Positions 17,203 through 24,589 of a stretch of 64,000 nt of DNA are shown here, in pieces (the first letter of the stretch is position 1; each line of letters opens with the position of its first letter). Source of the DNA: Winogradskya humida (GTDB lineage: Bacteria > Actinomycetota > Actinomycetes > Mycobacteriales > Micromonosporaceae); NCBI RefSeq assembly GCF_016862215.1, contig NZ_BOMN01000040.1, positions 62,001-126,000 on the forward strand. The letters are read 5' to 3'. Below the pieces are notes generated by a model that saw only the letters and a program-made list of their open reading frames with translations, was not told where the DNA came from and ran no database searches. Made by a program: the position numbers and the translations under genes.

Positions 17203-17260
17203 AAGAGACAGTCATGCCCACCGATCGCCGGGATCCGCCTGAGAGGCCGTACCGCACTGC

Positions 17261-18826
17261 TCAGGACGGTTCGGCCAGCTTGACGTCGATGCGGGGGAAG
17301 AGCGACTCCGGCTTGGTGACGCTGATGCCCGCGACGCCCTGCAGCCAGTCCTTGGCCGGGGGCACGTCCTTGTCGGTGATGCCGAACGTTGCCAGGATGC
17401 GAGCGCCGGCACTCGGCAGGAACGGGCCGATGAGATAGCCGAGCTGCTGAACCGCGGCGGCCAGGTGCTGCAACGTGGTGTCGAGCAGTTGCACGTCGGC
17501 AGGCTCGGTGGACTTGGCCAGGTGCCAGGGCGAACGCTCGTCGATGTACGCGTTGCTGCGCCGCACCAGATCCCAGATGCGCGTCATCGCCTCGCGGTGG
17601 TCGTAGTTCTCCATCGCTGCCGCGGATGCGGTCTCCGATGCCAGGACCTGATCCGCGAGAACCTTCTCCGCCTCGAGAGCCGGGCCGCCTGCGGGAACAA
17701 CGCCGTCGCGGTAGCGGACCACCATGCTCGTCGCCCGGCTGACCAGGTTTCCGAGACCGTTGGCGAGGTCCGTGTTGTATTTGCCGATCAGGCGTTCCTC
17801 GTCGAAGTCGCCGTCGCTGAACGGTGAGAAATCGGCGAGCAACATGTACCGGATCGCGTTGAGGCCGTACTGGTCGATCAGCTCGCGGGGATCCACGCTG
17901 TTGCCGAGCGACTTGCTGATCTTGCGTCCGGCGAAGGTGATGTAGCCGTGCACGACGATGTCGGTCGGCAGCGGCACTCCGGCGGAGAGCAGCATCGCCG
18001 GCCAGTAGACCGCGTGGAACCGGGTGACACCCTTGCCGACCACGTGGATGCGCTTGTCGGCCTCGTCCCAGTAACGCCGGTAGCGCTCGTCGTCGCGGAC
18101 GAACCCGAGGCCGTTGACGTAGTTGGTGAGCGCATCGATCCAGACGTACATCACCTGACGGGGGTCTTCCGGGACAGCGATGCCCCAGTCGCGGGCGCGT
18201 CCCACCGAACGCGAGATGCTGATGTCGGACAGGCCACCGCGGACGAAGCTGACCACCTCGTTGAGCCGGGTGCCGGGCACCACGGAGATCTCGCCGTTGG
18301 TCAATGCCTCCAACAGCCGGTCCTGGTATTTGGAGAGCCGGAAGAAGTAGTTGGCCTCGCTGACCAGATCGGGCACCGTGAAGTGCTCCGGGCATTTGCC
18401 GTCGACGAGCTCGGCCTCCGAGTAGAACTGCTCGCAGCCGACGCAGTAGAGACCCTCGTACTCGCGTAGATAGATGTCGCCGTTGGCCTGCATCCGGCGC
18501 CAGAACTCGATGGCGCCGGCGATGTGGTCGGCGTCGACACTCGTCCGTACAAAGTGGTCGACGCGCAGGTCAAGGGCGCCGATCAGTCCCTCGAAATGCT
18601 TGACATTGTTGTCGACGAGCTCCTTTGTGGACACGCCTGCACGCTCGGCGGCAATGACGTTCTTCAGGCTGTTCTCGTCGGATCCGCTCATGAAGAAAAC
18701 ATCTTCACCAGAACGGGCCATGTGCCTGGCGTAGCTGTCCGCCTCGACGTATTCCAGGGCGTGACCGAGGTGCGGCTTCGCATTCACATAGGGAATTGTG
18801 GTGGAGATGAATGAAGTTTTGGGCAT
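17261..18826 (-). CDS. metG: Methionine--tRNA ligase
   Basis: Class I aminoacyl-tRNA synthetase of 521 residues. The HIGH motif appears as PHLGHALEY, the KMSKS loop as GRKISKSLGN, and a single zinc-knuckle-type CP domain as YCVGCEQFYSEAE followed by CPEHF. The anticodon-binding helical domain has NLVSRATSMVVRYRDG and SPWHLAKS. No C-terminal EMAP-like tail is present, and the length matches short actinobacterial MetRS such as the mycobacterial enzyme. It charges tRNA-Met in the cytosol. I cannot tell from this window whether it is the only copy. Its position between two tRNA genes next to an integration hotspot leaves open that it is a second one. Confidence 0.94.
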   Translation of the reverse strand: MPKTSFISTTIPYVNAKPHLGHALEYVEADSYARHMARSGEDVFFMSGSDENSLKNVIAAERAGVSTKELVDNNVKHFEGLIGALDLRVDHFVRTSVDADHIAGAIEFWRRMQANGDIYLREYEGLYCVGCEQFYSEAELVDGKCPEHFTVPDLVSEANYFFRLSKYQDRLLEALTNGEISVVPGTRLNEVVSFVRGGLSDISISRSVGRARDWGIAVPEDPRQVMYVWIDALTNYVNGLGFVRDDERYRRYWDEADKRIHVVGKGVTRFHAVYWPAMLLSAGVPLPTDIVVHGYITFAGRKISKSLGNSVDPRELIDQYGLNAIRYMLLADFSPFSDGDFDEERLIGKYNTDLANGLGNLVSRATSMVVRYRDGVVPAGGPALEAEKVLADQVLASETASAAAMENYDHREAMTRIWDLVRRSNAYIDERSPWHLAKSTEPADVQLLDTTLQHLAAAVQQLGYLIGPFLPSAGARILATFGITDKDVPPAKDWLQGVAGISVTKPESLFPRIDVKLAEPS

Positions 18827-19075
18827 CTGTATCCTGACCTTCGCCCGATGCGGACCGGCCGAGCCGGCGTAACCGTATCTTGAGCCCTCTTCTAGCTCCT
18901 GACTTGCCGCACGACGGCGGTTTTATCCCACCTGCATGGTGACCCGGGTTCCCGCACTGCGCAATGGAGATATCACCCCGTCAAAAGTTGAACGCGTTCA
19001 TTCGCAACCCCAGGGTCCGTGCGATCGCGTCGACGGATCAATGAAGTTAGGCGTCGACTTGCCCGCCCGACCAGG

Positions 19076-19533
19076 AGGAACGGGGCTGTCGCCGACCACA
19101 GCCAGCGTCGACGTCCATGTCGGCGAATCGGTGGAGCGACCCCGCCCGACGTGGAATACCCGCGACCTGGACGCTTTGATATCCACCGCAGGAACCGCCA
19201 TTACGGGCCACCTGGACGACATGTTGCCGTAAGCCGTTGAGCGAGTGCTGAGCGAGCACGTCGTCGGTGCATACCGTCGGCAGCCCCTCCACGCGTACGG
19301 CGCCGCGAAAGAAGCCTTGGCCCACCTCGCCGCAGACCCGCTCGCCGACGGCATCCGAGTCGACCGAGTGAGCCCGGCCCGATCTACACGGACCTCCTAC
19401 GAAGCGCCCCGCCCGCCCCACCGCCCTGATGGCCGCCCACGAGGTCACCGGCGTCATCGCCCGCCTACTCGGCCCCGACTTCGCGCAGGTCAACGGCACT
19501 ATCACCGACGTACACGGCAGTAGGCTGCCATGA
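19076..19533 (+). pseudogene. Short-chain dehydrogenase/reductase pseudogene
   Basis: Pieces of an SDR survive in order. DLDALISTAGTAITGHLDDM (NAG-type motif) is ended by an in-frame TAA. In the same frame follow VERVLSEHVVGAY and then YGAAKEALAHLAADPLADG, holding the catalytic Tyr-x3-Lys, and IRVDRVSPA. After a frameshift near 19,400 the tail continues as EVTGVIARLLGPDFAQVNG and ends at TGA 19533. An internal deletion between GAY and the YxxxK motif is also likely. The combination of stop, frameshift and deletion makes it non-functional. Confidence 0.75.
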
Positions 19534-19636
19534 CCCCAACCGGCATGCGGCCCGACTCCGCCGACATGCTAGAGTCGTTTCTCGCAGGTCCGGGAAGGCC
19601 AAGCCGGGCAGGCAAAGTTCGAAAGTAGTTCGGTAA

Positions 19637-19712
19637 GCGCCCGTAGCTCAATGGATAGAGCATCTGACTACGGATCAGAAGGTTAGGGGTTCGAGTCCCT
19701 TCGGGCGCACCA
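19637..19712 (+). tRNA. tRNA-Arg(ACG), site of island integration
   Basis: Acceptor arm GCGCCCG pairs with CGGGCGC, the D-arm is AGCTCAATGGATAGAGC, the anticodon loop CTACGGA carries ACG, and the T-arm is GGGGTTCGAGTCCCT. CCA is encoded at 19710-19712. The 3' half doubles as attL of the island. Confidence 0.97.
19676..19712 (+). other. attL: 37-bp tRNA-Arg 3' end
   Basis: These 37 bp, from CAGAAGG in the anticodon stem through GCGCACCA, recur without a mismatch at 57843-57879. Sequences on both sides diverge at once. This is the standard outcome of tyrosine-integrase insertion into a tRNA 3' end, with the tRNA left intact. Confidence 0.92.
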
Positions 19713-19717
19713 AACGA

Positions 19718-19752
19718 AAGCCCTGAGCAGCGGTAACGCTGGTCAGGGCTTC
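19718..19752. terminator. Hairpin just inside attL
   Basis: AGCCCTGA and TCAGGGCT form the stem, with an inner AGCG/CGCT pair. It would insulate the tRNA from the island and mirrors hairpins placed the same way after the att sites at 34.36 kb and 57.88 kb. Confidence 0.75.
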
Positions 19753-19813
19753 ATCTTTGTCTATGTAGTTTTGAACTGTCCCCCGAAAACCCCCCGATAA
19801 CGCCGGTGGGCGG

Positions 19814-19905
19814 TCAGATTCGGCGCCTGCCGTCCGTGTGCGTCGGGGTGTCCTGGTGCGGTCCATGATCACGGCGCTTGCGGTCGGGCGTCGTCCAGCC
19901 GCCGC
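19814..19905 (-). pseudogene. C-terminal remnant of a tyrosine integrase
   Basis: The minus strand reads TTPDRKRRDHGPHQ, closely matching the C-terminus TTPDHERRDQGPRQ of the intact integrase at 34518-35735; similarity is also clear at the DNA level. Upstream of this the sequence diverges and the catalytic domain is missing. The rest of 19,906-20,539 holds no gene I can support, only a small 9-bp inverted repeat (20231-20239 with 20253-20261). Confidence 0.7.
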
Positions 19906-20539
19906 ATGACAGCGGGCGACCCGGTGGTCCGACGGAAAGAAAATCGGTTGGCGGGGGTGTTGCAGGGCTGCGAGTCCTGAGACGGAGTAACGGTTTCATC
20001 ATCTCAGCGGCTTGGTCCTGCAGTGGGGTGATAGCCGTAGTCGGCGAGCCAGTTACGGGCGATCTGGAGCTTCTTCGTCGGTGAACAGCGCCGACCAGGG
20101 CTCTTGCAGGACAAATGCTTCGACGGTGAGGTCGAGGCGCCGGTAAATGCCGCCGGCGGACTCGCCGGTACATGCAGTCAGTCCGGCTGCGGGCCGCCAA
20201 AGCGGGCCAACTCGTCAGGATGTCGAGTCGTAGGCAAACCCGGGCCTGGCTCGTTTGCCTAGGAGGCACCGACTGTACACATGCATCAAATGGACAAACG
20301 GGCACGAACGGGTGCAGAAATGAACCCACTAGGGTCGCAAGTGAGTCGAAGCTCTGGGCTTCGAACAGACCCGGCGCTACCGTACGGGTCATAGGTAGTG
20401 CACATACGGACAGGACCGGCGCTTCTCGAACCTATGTACGATAGCGTCACGCGGGCGAAGCTGGCCGCTTCATCTCACTGGTGCAGCGTGGTAGAGCTGT
20501 GGATAAGTCATGACGTGAAGCCTGAGGTCGGGAGGTGCC

Positions 20540-21055
20540 ATGACGAACAAGCCCAAGGATAGCCACACTTCCGGCCTGCAACCATCGTTGCGGCCGCTCG
20601 TGCTGGCTATCTTCGTCGCGGAAGACGGCATCCCTCGCCAACGGTGGGCGTTCGTGTCCCTTGCCGAGGAGCTCTTGCGCGCTAGTAGGCCGAAGGGGTG
20701 CATGCACCGCCTGCTGTCCGAGGATCATGATCCTCGGCGAGGATTCTCTCCTGGCGTGCTATCAAACGCGGTTCTAGATCTTATTGCCCATGGCTTGCTA
20801 GAGGCGATAGGCACTGGCGACGACGCGAGGGTGCGAGGCTGTGAGGCGCGGCGGTCCGAGGTTGACGCCCACTGGCGATCAGTCTCGTCCTCGGATCAGT
20901 CAGCGATCCATTCTGCCCTTCAGCGCTTAGAAGCAAGTTCGGTTGCGCTGTCGAAGATGCGGCGTGCTTCCGGTGCGGTGGGGGAAGGGACGCGTGCGGG
21001 TGACCCTACCTTCCGCCACGCCAGGGCCGTTAATTTCCGAGTCGTCAATTCGTAA
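20540..21055 (+). CDS. Hypothetical protein, possible winged-helix-like
   Basis: A 171-residue protein starting at ATG 20540 behind GGGAGGTGCC, a strong ribosome-binding site. The N-terminal half (LRPLVLAIFVAEDGIPRQ, SPGVLSNAVLDLIAHGLLEA) has the helix spacing of a winged-helix or small regulatory domain, but no family is recognised. The C-terminal 45 codons overlap the convergent kinase gene by 136 bp, so one of the two 3' ends may be shorter in reality. It lies first inside the island and could regulate it. Confidence 0.55.
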   Translation: MTNKPKDSHTSGLQPSLRPLVLAIFVAEDGIPRQRWAFVSLAEELLRASRPKGCMHRLLSEDHDPRRGFSPGVLSNAVLDLIAHGLLEAIGTGDDARVRGCEARRSEVDAHWRSVSSSDQSAIHSALQRLEASSVALSKMRRASGAVGEGTRAGDPTFRHARAVNFRVVNS

Positions 21056-21999
21056 GTTCCGTCTCGTTTCTTGAGAGACGAGATTTTAATGCGTTTCCTT
21101 GGGTGATGCCGAAATGGGGCCTCCCATATCCCCTCGTCTGTCTCTGCCCAATCGATTACTGGAGCCTTAGCGAGAGCGGAAGCAAAGGATCGAGCGTCCG
21201 GGTAGCGTTTGGCTGGGTCATGTTCGATAGATTTGCTAATGATCCTCCTGAGAGTCCGATGAACGTAAACGGGTAGCCCGAGATCGGAATCTCGGATGGC
21301 CGCCTTGCCTTCGGCTAATCTATCGATATTCGAGCTGAAGGTGTAATCGTCATAGGGGAAAACGCCTGCGACTAGTTCAGTCACGATAAGCCCTGCACCG
21401 TAAATATCACTCCGCACCGTCAAGCTTCCGGTATTGAACTCCGGCGGAGCGTAAAGCGTCGGGTTTTGGGCGTTTGGCGCGAAGCCGTTCTCATTGAGCT
21501 CTGCGGCAATCCCTAGGTCGGCGACTTTTGCGAGCGAGTGGTCCTCAGTGAGAAGTACATTCCCGCTCTTGACGTCACGGTGAAGAATTCGTTTCACGTC
21601 GTGCAGCTCTGACAGGCCCAAAAGCATTTTCTGTCCGATGGCTACGGCTTCAGAAACCTTAAATCGCTCACCACGTAGCAGAGCGTCAGTAATGCTGCCC
21701 CGCTTGAAGTAAGGGGTGACGATTTCCACCACGTCGAGCGGTGGCGGATAGCTCGGGATCTTGGCAACGGCCAGGATGTTGACGATATTAGGGTGATTGA
21801 TGCTTTGAAGGGTTGCAGGCTCAGGAAGAGAACCATCTCTTTCAATTCCTGATAAATCCATGCGCTTGCCGACTCGTTCGACCTTAAGATACTTATCCCA
21901 CCATAGGCGGACTTCATTAATGCCTTCAGGGAAAGTCTTCAGGCATTCGAACGGAAGCATCAGGGGTCGTTCATTCTCACGGGCGCCCTCGCCGCTCAT
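20920..21999 (-). CDS. Serine/threonine protein kinase (soluble, atypical N-lobe)
   Basis: A 359-residue kinase. The catalytic loop is LHRDVKSGNVLL, the metal motif is DLG instead of DFG (VADLGIAAELN), the activation segment ends in TLYAPPEFNTG, and the later helix reads RSDIYGAGLIVTELVAG. The N-lobe is shortened, with no Gly-rich loop; YLKVERV may supply the lysine. There is no transmembrane helix. The ATG overlaps the upstream gene's stop as TAATG, so the two are co-translated. Codon use is visibly more AT-rich than neighbouring genes, suggesting recent transfer. Association with defence genes suggests a sensor or effector kinase (inference). Confidence 0.82.
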   Translation of the reverse strand: MSGEGARENERPLMLPFECLKTFPEGINEVRLWWDKYLKVERVGKRMDLSGIERDGSLPEPATLQSINHPNIVNILAVAKIPSYPPPLDVVEIVTPYFKRGSITDALLRGERFKVSEAVAIGQKMLLGLSELHDVKRILHRDVKSGNVLLTEDHSLAKVADLGIAAELNENGFAPNAQNPTLYAPPEFNTGSLTVRSDIYGAGLIVTELVAGVFPYDDYTFSSNIDRLAEGKAAIRDSDLGLPVYVHRTLRRIISKSIEHDPAKRYPDARSFASALAKAPVIDWAETDEGIWEAPFRHHPRKRIKISSLKKRDGTYELTTRKLTALAWRKVGSPARVPSPTAPEARRIFDSATELASKR

Positions 22000-22496
22000 T
22001 ATCCACCCACCGCCTTGCCGGAGAACAGGATGGCCGCAGTTGCCGCATGGGCTTCCGCAAGTCCTGCTGCCCAATAAGTGGGCGTCTTGGTGTAGCCGTA
22101 CTTTAATGAAGGCGTTTCTTCCAATTTATCTGCCGGTTGTCCGACGATGCGCCCGACCGGATCTGTTTTGAACTCCTCGCAAGGAATTGCGAGATGGTGG
22201 CACGCAAGATGGATGATCGAGGTGATCGAGATTCGGTCTGTCGCTTGACTATATGACCACTGGTTATTCTTGCGGGTTGCCAGAATTGCGACTGATTCTG
22301 GGCTTGAAGCACGCAACTCCTGAGTCACTCGATCATATAGATCGCCAAAGCGTTCCGTTGTTTGCAGCCCAGAGTTCGGTTGAATCCTGGGTGAGCAGAC
22401 CTTCATTGGCCTGCCGAGCACCGCCTCGTCGACCGGTCCTTCGACGGTCGCTAAGTAGAGGAACCCGGACCTCACGCTTGCTCCTACAACCCGCAC
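21999..22496 (-). CDS. Unknown protein partnered with the kinase; possible RNase H-like fold
   Basis: A 165-residue protein starting at GTG 22496, about 11 nt after GAGGAAG. The order of elements (a short N-terminal strand GASVRSGFLYLATVEG, helix FGDLYDRVTQELRASSPESV, strand AILATR, helix SIIHLACHHLAIPCEEF, then a final AGLAEAHAATAAILF) resembles a RuvC/RNase H-like fold, but the usual acidic catalytic residues are not evident. It may therefore be a non-catalytic relative or something else. It is translationally coupled to the kinase and shares its low GC. No function is claimed. Confidence 0.65.
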   Translation of the reverse strand: MRVVGASVRSGFLYLATVEGPVDEAVLGRPMKVCSPRIQPNSGLQTTERFGDLYDRVTQELRASSPESVAILATRKNNQWSYSQATDRISITSIIHLACHHLAIPCEEFKTDPVGRIVGQPADKLEETPSLKYGYTKTPTYWAAGLAEAHAATAAILFSGKAVGG

Positions 22497-22765
22497 GACG
22501 TACAGCTTCCTCCATGTCGGACTTGCTCACAAAATGATCTTTGCCTGTTGATCGCATATTGGCTCGACGGACCAGTCGTGTCGTCCGGTAAAGAGCGGAT
22601 GATCTCGATATTCCGGCGACCAGTAGTTTAAGGGCTTGCGGGGGTCTTTGGGGCACGCGGGGCAGGCATGCTCGAAGTTCGTCCGTAGGTGATCAAGAGG
22701 TACAAAGGTCAGGTGTTAGCGGGGCGAACGATGCCGGGCGCTCCTGCCCGATGCCCGCCGAACCG

Positions 22766-24472
22766 TCATCCACTGATGGCGACGATCTCGACTTCGATGT
22801 TCGCGGCACGTAGGTGCCGCACCGCCCGGTACATCGCGACCTGAGCGAACGTGAACAGCGTCTTCGGCGTCACGGGCTCGCCGGACTTCAGCGCGATCGC
22901 GTACACAACCTTCTTGGGGGTGAAGTTGAGCGGTACCGAACGCCTTCCGCCGGACACCGCGTGGACCCGCTCTGCGAATCGCTCACGCGCGGAAGGCTCT
23001 TCCTGTAGCGCTTCGGCGGAGACGATGCCCTGGGCGAAGAGGTGGCTGAGGAGCGACGAGCGGTCGGCGCGCTTGACGTGGATCAGTTCGTTGTTCGGGC
23101 CGAGCAGGTCACAGGCTTCGAAGCCCTGTCCACGTCGGTGCAACTTGGACTTGACGAATTTCTGGTCCAGGCAGAGGTAGCCCGCCTGCGCGGCGGCGAG
23201 TTTGTTGTAGGACTCTTCGTGGATCGACGGGCTCCATGCCGGCAGCGTGACCGTGGACGGCGTGGTCAGGAGCGTGTTGATCACCGTGTGCAGGAAGTCG
23301 AGGTAGCGTTCGCCGATTTCGTACCACTGCCCTTCGAGGTAGATCATGCGTGCCGCACCGGATGGGATCTCGGCGGCAAGCCACTTGTGGGCGGGGACTT
23401 CGACCGGTCCAGCAGCTCCGTCGATCTCGATACCGATCGTCCCGGTCTTCAGGGCGTGGAGTCGTTTGCCGTCACCGCGGGTGCGGACGACCCGCAACAC
23501 GTCGCCGAGTTCGACGTCGTCGACGCTGACCGGCCGAAATCCGGGGACAGCGACGCGGAAGGCGTTCGCCGAAGCGGCGTACTCGGCCTGGCCGGACGGC
23601 AGCGAGAGTCCGAGCTGAGCCGGGTCGTCCTGCCCGAGCAGCTCGTCGAGCGCCTGGTCCAGACGCTCGGTGCGGGGTCCGGGCCTGACCGGCTGCACCT
23701 GGGCAATGAATTCGAGCTCCGGGGCGGGCGAGGCGGTGGCGCAGATGCGCCCGATCTCCCGCAGATCGGCGAGCATTCCGGCCGGGTCGGTGTTCAGCGG
23801 TACCTGCAACGAGACGCCGCCGGTGATGGTCGGCAGACGCCGGCGCAGGCGACTTGCGGACAGAGCTGAGTCGTTGGCGAGCGCACCCTTGATCTGGCCG
23901 ATGATCTCGCCCCAGGCTTCCACGGAGAATGCGCGGATCGGCTGGCCGCCGAGCACCGTGTTGTGATCGACCCGACCGTTTGCGTCGAAGATCCGTCGCT
24001 GGAGGGCCTTGACGGTGCCGGGGTCGATGCTGCGGATGGCGAAGTGGATACCGAAGCCGAGCTCGACGAGGTCGGCGCGGAAGAGGTGGCGGCCGACATG
24101 ACCGTAGGCGAGCCCGTACACGGTGTCGTCCACGACGAGCAGGATCGCACCGCCAGCGTTGCTGTAGCCGATGGCCACCTCGACGCCGGTCAGCCCGCCG
24201 ACAACACCGCACCACTCGGCGGTTTCGCGGGGCACGACACCGTGCACGAGCAGCGCCGGCGACCCCGCGATCGTGACGTCCTCGACGACGAAGCTCTTCT
24301 CGGCGAGGTAGTCCCGGTTCAGTGCCTGCTGCAGGCCGTTTCGGTTTGCGGGCGTGGCCAGGCGGTAGACCGTGGTGCGATGAACTTCGGCGGCGCGGTC
24401 CGTCGTCTTGGGCGTCGCCTGCCGAGGTGCGAACGGCAGCATCAACTGCTGAAGTCGCGGGGTGTCCTCCAC
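22766..24472 (-). CDS. DUF6119 / TIGR04141 family protein
   Basis: A 568-residue protein with the features I associate with the sporadically distributed TIGR04141 (DUF6119) family: AILLVVDDTVYGLAYGHVGR followed by LVELGFGIHFAIRSIDP, a middle section with VSLQVPLNTDP, and a C-terminal ACDLLGPNNELIHVKRADRS that recalls a nuclease-like core. The family is found in restriction and defence loci and its biochemistry is not established to my knowledge. GTG 24472 is chosen because AGAGGAGG stands 4 nt upstream. It is divergent from the HTH/pseudo-methylase gene with a palindromic operator between them. Confidence 0.8.
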   Translation of the reverse strand: MEDTPRLQQLMLPFAPRQATPKTTDRAAEVHRTTVYRLATPANRNGLQQALNRDYLAEKSFVVEDVTIAGSPALLVHGVVPRETAEWCGVVGGLTGVEVAIGYSNAGGAILLVVDDTVYGLAYGHVGRHLFRADLVELGFGIHFAIRSIDPGTVKALQRRIFDANGRVDHNTVLGGQPIRAFSVEAWGEIIGQIKGALANDSALSASRLRRRLPTITGGVSLQVPLNTDPAGMLADLREIGRICATASPAPELEFIAQVQPVRPGPRTERLDQALDELLGQDDPAQLGLSLPSGQAEYAASANAFRVAVPGFRPVSVDDVELGDVLRVVRTRGDGKRLHALKTGTIGIEIDGAAGPVEVPAHKWLAAEIPSGAARMIYLEGQWYEIGERYLDFLHTVINTLLTTPSTVTLPAWSPSIHEESYNKLAAAQAGYLCLDQKFVKSKLHRRGQGFEACDLLGPNNELIHVKRADRSSLLSHLFAQGIVSAEALQEEPSARERFAERVHAVSGGRRSVPLNFTPKKVVYAIALKSGEPVTPKTLFTFAQVAMYRAVRHLRAANIEVEIVAISG

Positions 24473-24500
24473 TGTGCCTCCTCTAAGGCTCGGTGTCTGT

Positions 24501-24522
24501 GAACAATGTACACACATTGTTC
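24501..24522. promoter_or_regulatory. Palindromic operator between divergent genes
   Basis: GAACAATGT and ACATTGTTC are perfect 9-bp arms around ACAC. Additional GTGAAC/GTTCAC half-sites flank it (24498-24504, 24523-24529 and near 24576). It lies in the shared upstream region of the DUF6119 gene and the HTH fusion, so binding by the HTH protein would autoregulate both (inference). Confidence 0.65.
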
Positions 24523-24589
24523 GTTCACACAAACCGAGTTGGTCCTACCGCAAATTCCGGCAAGTGTGTACGCTGCTGTGAACACGATC

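Larger units (their letters stand above)
16714..17211 (-). pseudogene. Probable remnant of a hypothetical gene reaching into the tRNA-Ser antisense strand
   Basis: The minus strand has an open frame with good actinobacterial codon use from about 17142 to 16842, reading LTADLGDLNAVIAEAAQRDP, VIATTPADVDTPASPAAAV and LDAIGLADGRSYVEIALGRN. The frame then runs through the tRNA terminator and antisense to tRNA-Ser, which is not a credible C-terminus. There is no start codon with a ribosome-binding site, and the beginning consists of a 15-bp tandem repeat coding LRLVN/D. I read it as the surviving middle of a truncated gene. No function is recognised. Confidence 0.4.

Noticed and set aside
16930..17283. 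Plus-strand frame with DEPEI repeats
   Set aside because: Codon bias supports the opposite strand outside the repeat, there is no ribosome-binding site, and the frame runs into metG antisense. The repeats alone make it look protein-like.
19637..19712. Idea that integration destroyed the tRNA-Arg
   Set aside because: All arms of the tRNA and the CCA are intact at the left end. Only the duplicated 3' part is found at attR.
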